From: Verrucomicrobiota bacterium
Lineage (GTDB): Bacteria; Verrucomicrobiota; Verrucomicrobiia; Opitutales; Seribacteraceae
Reading direction: 5' to 3'
Assembly (NCBI GenBank): GCA_014382645.1
Contig: JACNJI010000422.1
Location: 1-8,293 of the forward strand
Length of the DNA stretch: 8,293 bases
The translations under genes and the position numbers were made by a program. The notes beneath the pieces are model-generated. The model was not told the DNA's origin. It ran no database searches and saw nothing but the letters and a program-made list of their open reading frames with translations. Below, in pieces: positions 5,922 to 8,293 of the stretch. How positions within the stretch are numbered: the stretch's first letter is position 1; the number at the start of each line of letters is the position of its first letter.

Positions 5922-8293
5922 ATGTTCAACGGAGGTCCATCTCGCACATTTACTCGAGAAGCAGTTGATTCTTGGCTCCTGAAATTGGCTCGGGCCAATT
6001 GGGAACCTCAATTCGAACAATCTGCTTTGGACTCAGGTCGAGAACTCTACCGCCAAGGAGCCATTACCGCCATAGATCTGCAGCTGGACCAAGCCATAGT
6101 CTCCAGAAAGATTGAGCGTAAAGAAACTTATTCAGTAATTGAATGGAGCAAGGGAAAACCCGCTATGCGCTTCTCCACCTTGGACTCGGAACTGGGGAGT
6201 GCCATCGGAATCGCGGGACTATACGAGATCGAGGAATTGGTGAGCGAGGAACAAGTGCTTCATCCGATACCCGAAGAAGAGGAAGCTGCAAACTCACGGG
6301 AGAAAGAGACCTCCGAGGTCGAAAGTTCCGAAACCGAACCAGTCGAGGAAAAAGTTAAATGTGAGCCTGGCTATTCCCTTACCGTAGTTCTAGAAATTTC
6401 GACTACCGGAGGGCTGACAGCCATGCCAAACTGGAAGAAAGGACGATCACTAATCCCGGTATACGGGCCAAAATCCAAGCCTAATCTTGAAGGCGTAGAA
6501 AGGGAAACCCTTCTAAGTTTTGTGGCTAAGGTGGGCCAACGAGGATTTTCCTTCGAAAAACGAAATGGTCTCTTTCGCCTTAGAAAATGGAAAGCCGTGG
6601 CAGAGTTCGCAGAAAACGTGCTACCTCGCTGGCAAAAACAGTTCAGGATCTTGCTAAAGGGAGACGCATCTCTTCTTCCCGAAGGGCAACGCCAGCTGAA
6701 CTGGGAACTCGAAGCTCGCTCGACGAAAGGCATGGGAATGCGCGTACGAGAAAAGTTTCGCATTAACAACTTTAAGCTGAACGCCGTTCAATCCCGCCGA
6801 ATTGGTCGAGCTCGAGGAGGCATCACCTTTGTGCCGGGACAGGGTCTGGTGCAACTCGCCACGGAACAATTGGAAGACTTCGAATGGTGGCGTCGCGAAC
6901 GAGACAGCGGCACACAAACACAGTGGCCACGATACATGCTCTTCTCTCTTTTTGCGCGAAAATATCTAAAGGCAGAGTCCGATGGCGGGCTTGCTCTATG
7001 GCAAAAATCAGTAACGGAAGCCGAGAAAGAAACAAGAAACCTTTCGCTACCCGCCTTTATGCGCCCCTATCAGAAAGAGGGAGCAACTCGCTTAAGAACT
7101 CTTCACCGACTGGGTTGCCACGGTCTATTGGCTGATGAAATGGGTCTCGGTAAAACGATCCAGACGCTGGCGCTGCTGCAAAAAAACACGGCAAAAGACC
7201 TTCCCGACCTCGTGGTCTGTCCCGCCGCCGTCGTCCCCGTGTGGATAAAAGAAGTCAACGAACGTTTTCCCCAAATAAAGGTTCGGGTACTGGGAAAAGG
7301 CTCGTTGTTCGAGGATACGGAGGAACGCTGCCTTTGGTTAGCCAGCTACACGCAACTTAGGAGACATCGAGCATCCCTGGACAATGTACAATTTCGTTAC
7401 GCCGTATTGGACGAAGCGCAGCTCATCAAGAATCCAAAGGCCAAGGTGACGCAAGCCTGCGTGGCGATTCAAGCGGAAAGGCGACTCGCCCTATCGGGCA
7501 CCCCGATCGAAAACACCCCTCTCGATCTCTGGACTATCTTTCGATACTTGATGCCGGGTCTACTGGGCAGTCGAAGGGAACTGGAACTCGCCCTGCAAGA
7601 ATCCCCCGGCGAAACTGCCGATCTACTTCGCAACCAAGTCACGCCATTCGTGCTTCGCCGAATAAAAGCCGAAGTGGCAAAAGAACTCCCTCCGAAGTGG
7701 GAGACAGACCTGCCCTGCCCCTTGACGGAGGAACAAAGTCGGGAATATCGTATTCTCGTAAACGGCGCCCAAGCCGAACACGGCGATGACCTGCAATCCA
7801 GCATAAAGAATGCCCCGACTCATATATTTTCTCTCCTCACTCGACTTCGGCAAACCTGTTGCGACGCCTCCCTCCTTCCTTGGCGAAAGGGCACCACGCC
7901 ATCGGGAGGCAAAACTGACCTCCTAATGGGAAAACTGCCGGATTTGGTTGCCTCCGGATCCAAAACCTTGATTTTCAGCCAGTTCACTTCCTACTTGGCC
8001 ATACTCAAAAAATTGATTCGCGAAGCTTTGCCGAACGTACCCCTCTACCAATTGACCGGGAACACGCGCGATCGCGGGGTACCGGTTAAAGCGTTCGAGG
8101 AAACGACGGGATCAGCCATAATGCTGGCTTCCCTAAAGGCCGCGGGCCTGGGAGTCACCTTGCGCACGGCGGATTACGTGTTCCTCATGGATCCATGGTG
8201 GAATCCAGCGGCCGAAGAGCAGGCGATTGCCCGAGCTCACCGCATCGGTCGTGAAAAGCCCACTTTCGTCTATCGATTGATTGCGAAGGGCAC
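5922..8293 (+). CDS. SNF2/Swi2-family helicase-like ATPase, 3' end beyond window
   Basis: 790 residues are visible, and the frame is still open at the edge. The C-terminal half is a full SNF2 motor. It has a Q-motif-like MRPYQKEG (380-387), motif I DEMGLGKT (405-412) and the DEAQ box (497-500). Then come SGTPIEN (525-531), TLIFSQF (682-688), SLKAAGLGVTL (737-747), DPWWNP (757-762) and motif VI QAIARAHRIGR (767-777). Such proteins move along double-stranded DNA using ATP and remodel bound proteins. The N-terminal 375 residues have no domain I recognise. They lack the CxC...CxH pattern of a SWIM zinc finger, and an acidic linker rich in Glu spans about 104-144. The ATG at 5922 is the only usual start after the in-frame stop at 5901-5903, but it has no upstream Shine-Dalgarno sequence; GGAGGT occurs just inside the gene at 5931-5936. 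It lies 90 bases after glgA and may share its transcript. Confidence 0.93.
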   Translation, partial: MFNGGPSRTFTREAVDSWLLKLARANWEPQFEQSALDSGRELYRQGAITAIDLQLDQAIVSRKIERKETYSVIEWSKGKPAMRFSTLDSELGSAIGIAGLYEIEELVSEEQVLHPIPEEEEAANSREKETSEVESSETEPVEEKVKCEPGYSLTVVLEISTTGGLTAMPNWKKGRSLIPVYGPKSKPNLEGVERETLLSFVAKVGQRGFSFEKRNGLFRLRKWKAVAEFAENVLPRWQKQFRILLKGDASLLPEGQRQLNWELEARSTKGMGMRVREKFRINNFKLNAVQSRRIGRARGGITFVPGQGLVQLATEQLEDFEWWRRERDSGTQTQWPRYMLFSLFARKYLKAESDGGLALWQKSVTEAEKETRNLSLPAFMRPYQKEGATRLRTLHRLGCHGLLADEMGLGKTIQTLALLQKNTAKDLPDLVVCPAAVVPVWIKEVNERFPQIKVRVLGKGSLFEDTEERCLWLASYTQLRRHRASLDNVQFRYAVLDEAQLIKNPKAKVTQACVAIQAERRLALSGTPIENTPLDLWTIFRYLMPGLLGSRRELELALQESPGETADLLRNQVTPFVLRRIKAEVAKELPPKWETDLPCPLTEEQSREYRILVNGAQAEHGDDLQSSIKNAPTHIFSLLTRLRQTCCDASLLPWRKGTTPSGGKTDLLMGKLPDLVASGSKTLIFSQFTSYLAILKKLIREALPNVPLYQLTGNTRDRGVPVKAFEETTGSAIMLASLKAAGLGVTLRTADYVFLMDPWWNPAAEEQAIARAHRIGREKPTFVYRLIAKG
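7240..7248 (-). promoter_or_regulatory. Second exact DnaA-box match, inside the SNF2 gene
   Basis: TGTGGATAA occurs again here, in the same orientation as the match at 5823-5831 and about 1.4 kb from it. It encodes part of a Val-Trp-Ile-Lys stretch in the SNF2 protein, so codon content alone could explain it. No function can be assigned from one site. Confidence 0.25.

Noticed and set aside
5922..8293. SNF2 gene as part of a defence island
   Set aside because: Neighbours are glgA and core metabolism genes; no nuclease, methylase or other defence gene is visible.

Overview
This is a bacterial housekeeping-type window with two divergent gene blocks. The taxon cannot be fixed from the sequence. 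Moderate GC, mostly weak Shine-Dalgarno signals and the HIT–PhoH–7TM-HD order would fit a Gram-negative lineage such as Verrucomicrobiota, but that is an inference. I see no rRNA, tRNA, insertion sequence, prophage or CRISPR array.

Left block (minus strand, about 4096 down to 1). A tightly packed gene set reads leftward. It holds a HIT-family nucleotide hydrolase/phosphorylase, a PhoH-family ATPase, a large membrane-bound HD phosphohydrolase of the PgpH/YqfF type (likely cyclic-di-AMP phosphodiesterase), and the first 23 codons of a further gene at the left edge. Spacings of +7, -8 and -26 bases indicate one transcript with translational coupling. In Firmicutes the order phoH–yqfF–ybeY is well known, so the cut gene may be ybeY. 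The set joins nucleotide turnover, RNA/ATPase metabolism and second-messenger breakdown.

Middle (about 4097-4349). This divergent intergenic region separates the two blocks. It contains several short reading frames ahead of glgA. One is a 9-codon frame with a good ribosome binding site, whose stop overlaps the glgA GTG start by 4 bases.

Right block (plus strand, 4350 to the end). A complete glycogen synthase gene (glgA) is followed, after a 90-base gap, by a SNF2/Swi2-family helicase-like ATPase that runs off the right edge. The last visible residues lie just past motif VI, so only the C-terminal end is missing. Two exact 9-base DnaA-box matches occur in this block, one at the glgA stop codon and one inside the SNF2 gene.

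No clearly new multi-gene system is visible. The points most worth checking are the glgA leader arrangement, the Arg in place of the usual Lys in the GlgA ADP-glucose motif, an eight-G run in the HD-domain gene, the paired DnaA boxes, and the unassigned N-terminal third of the SNF2 protein.
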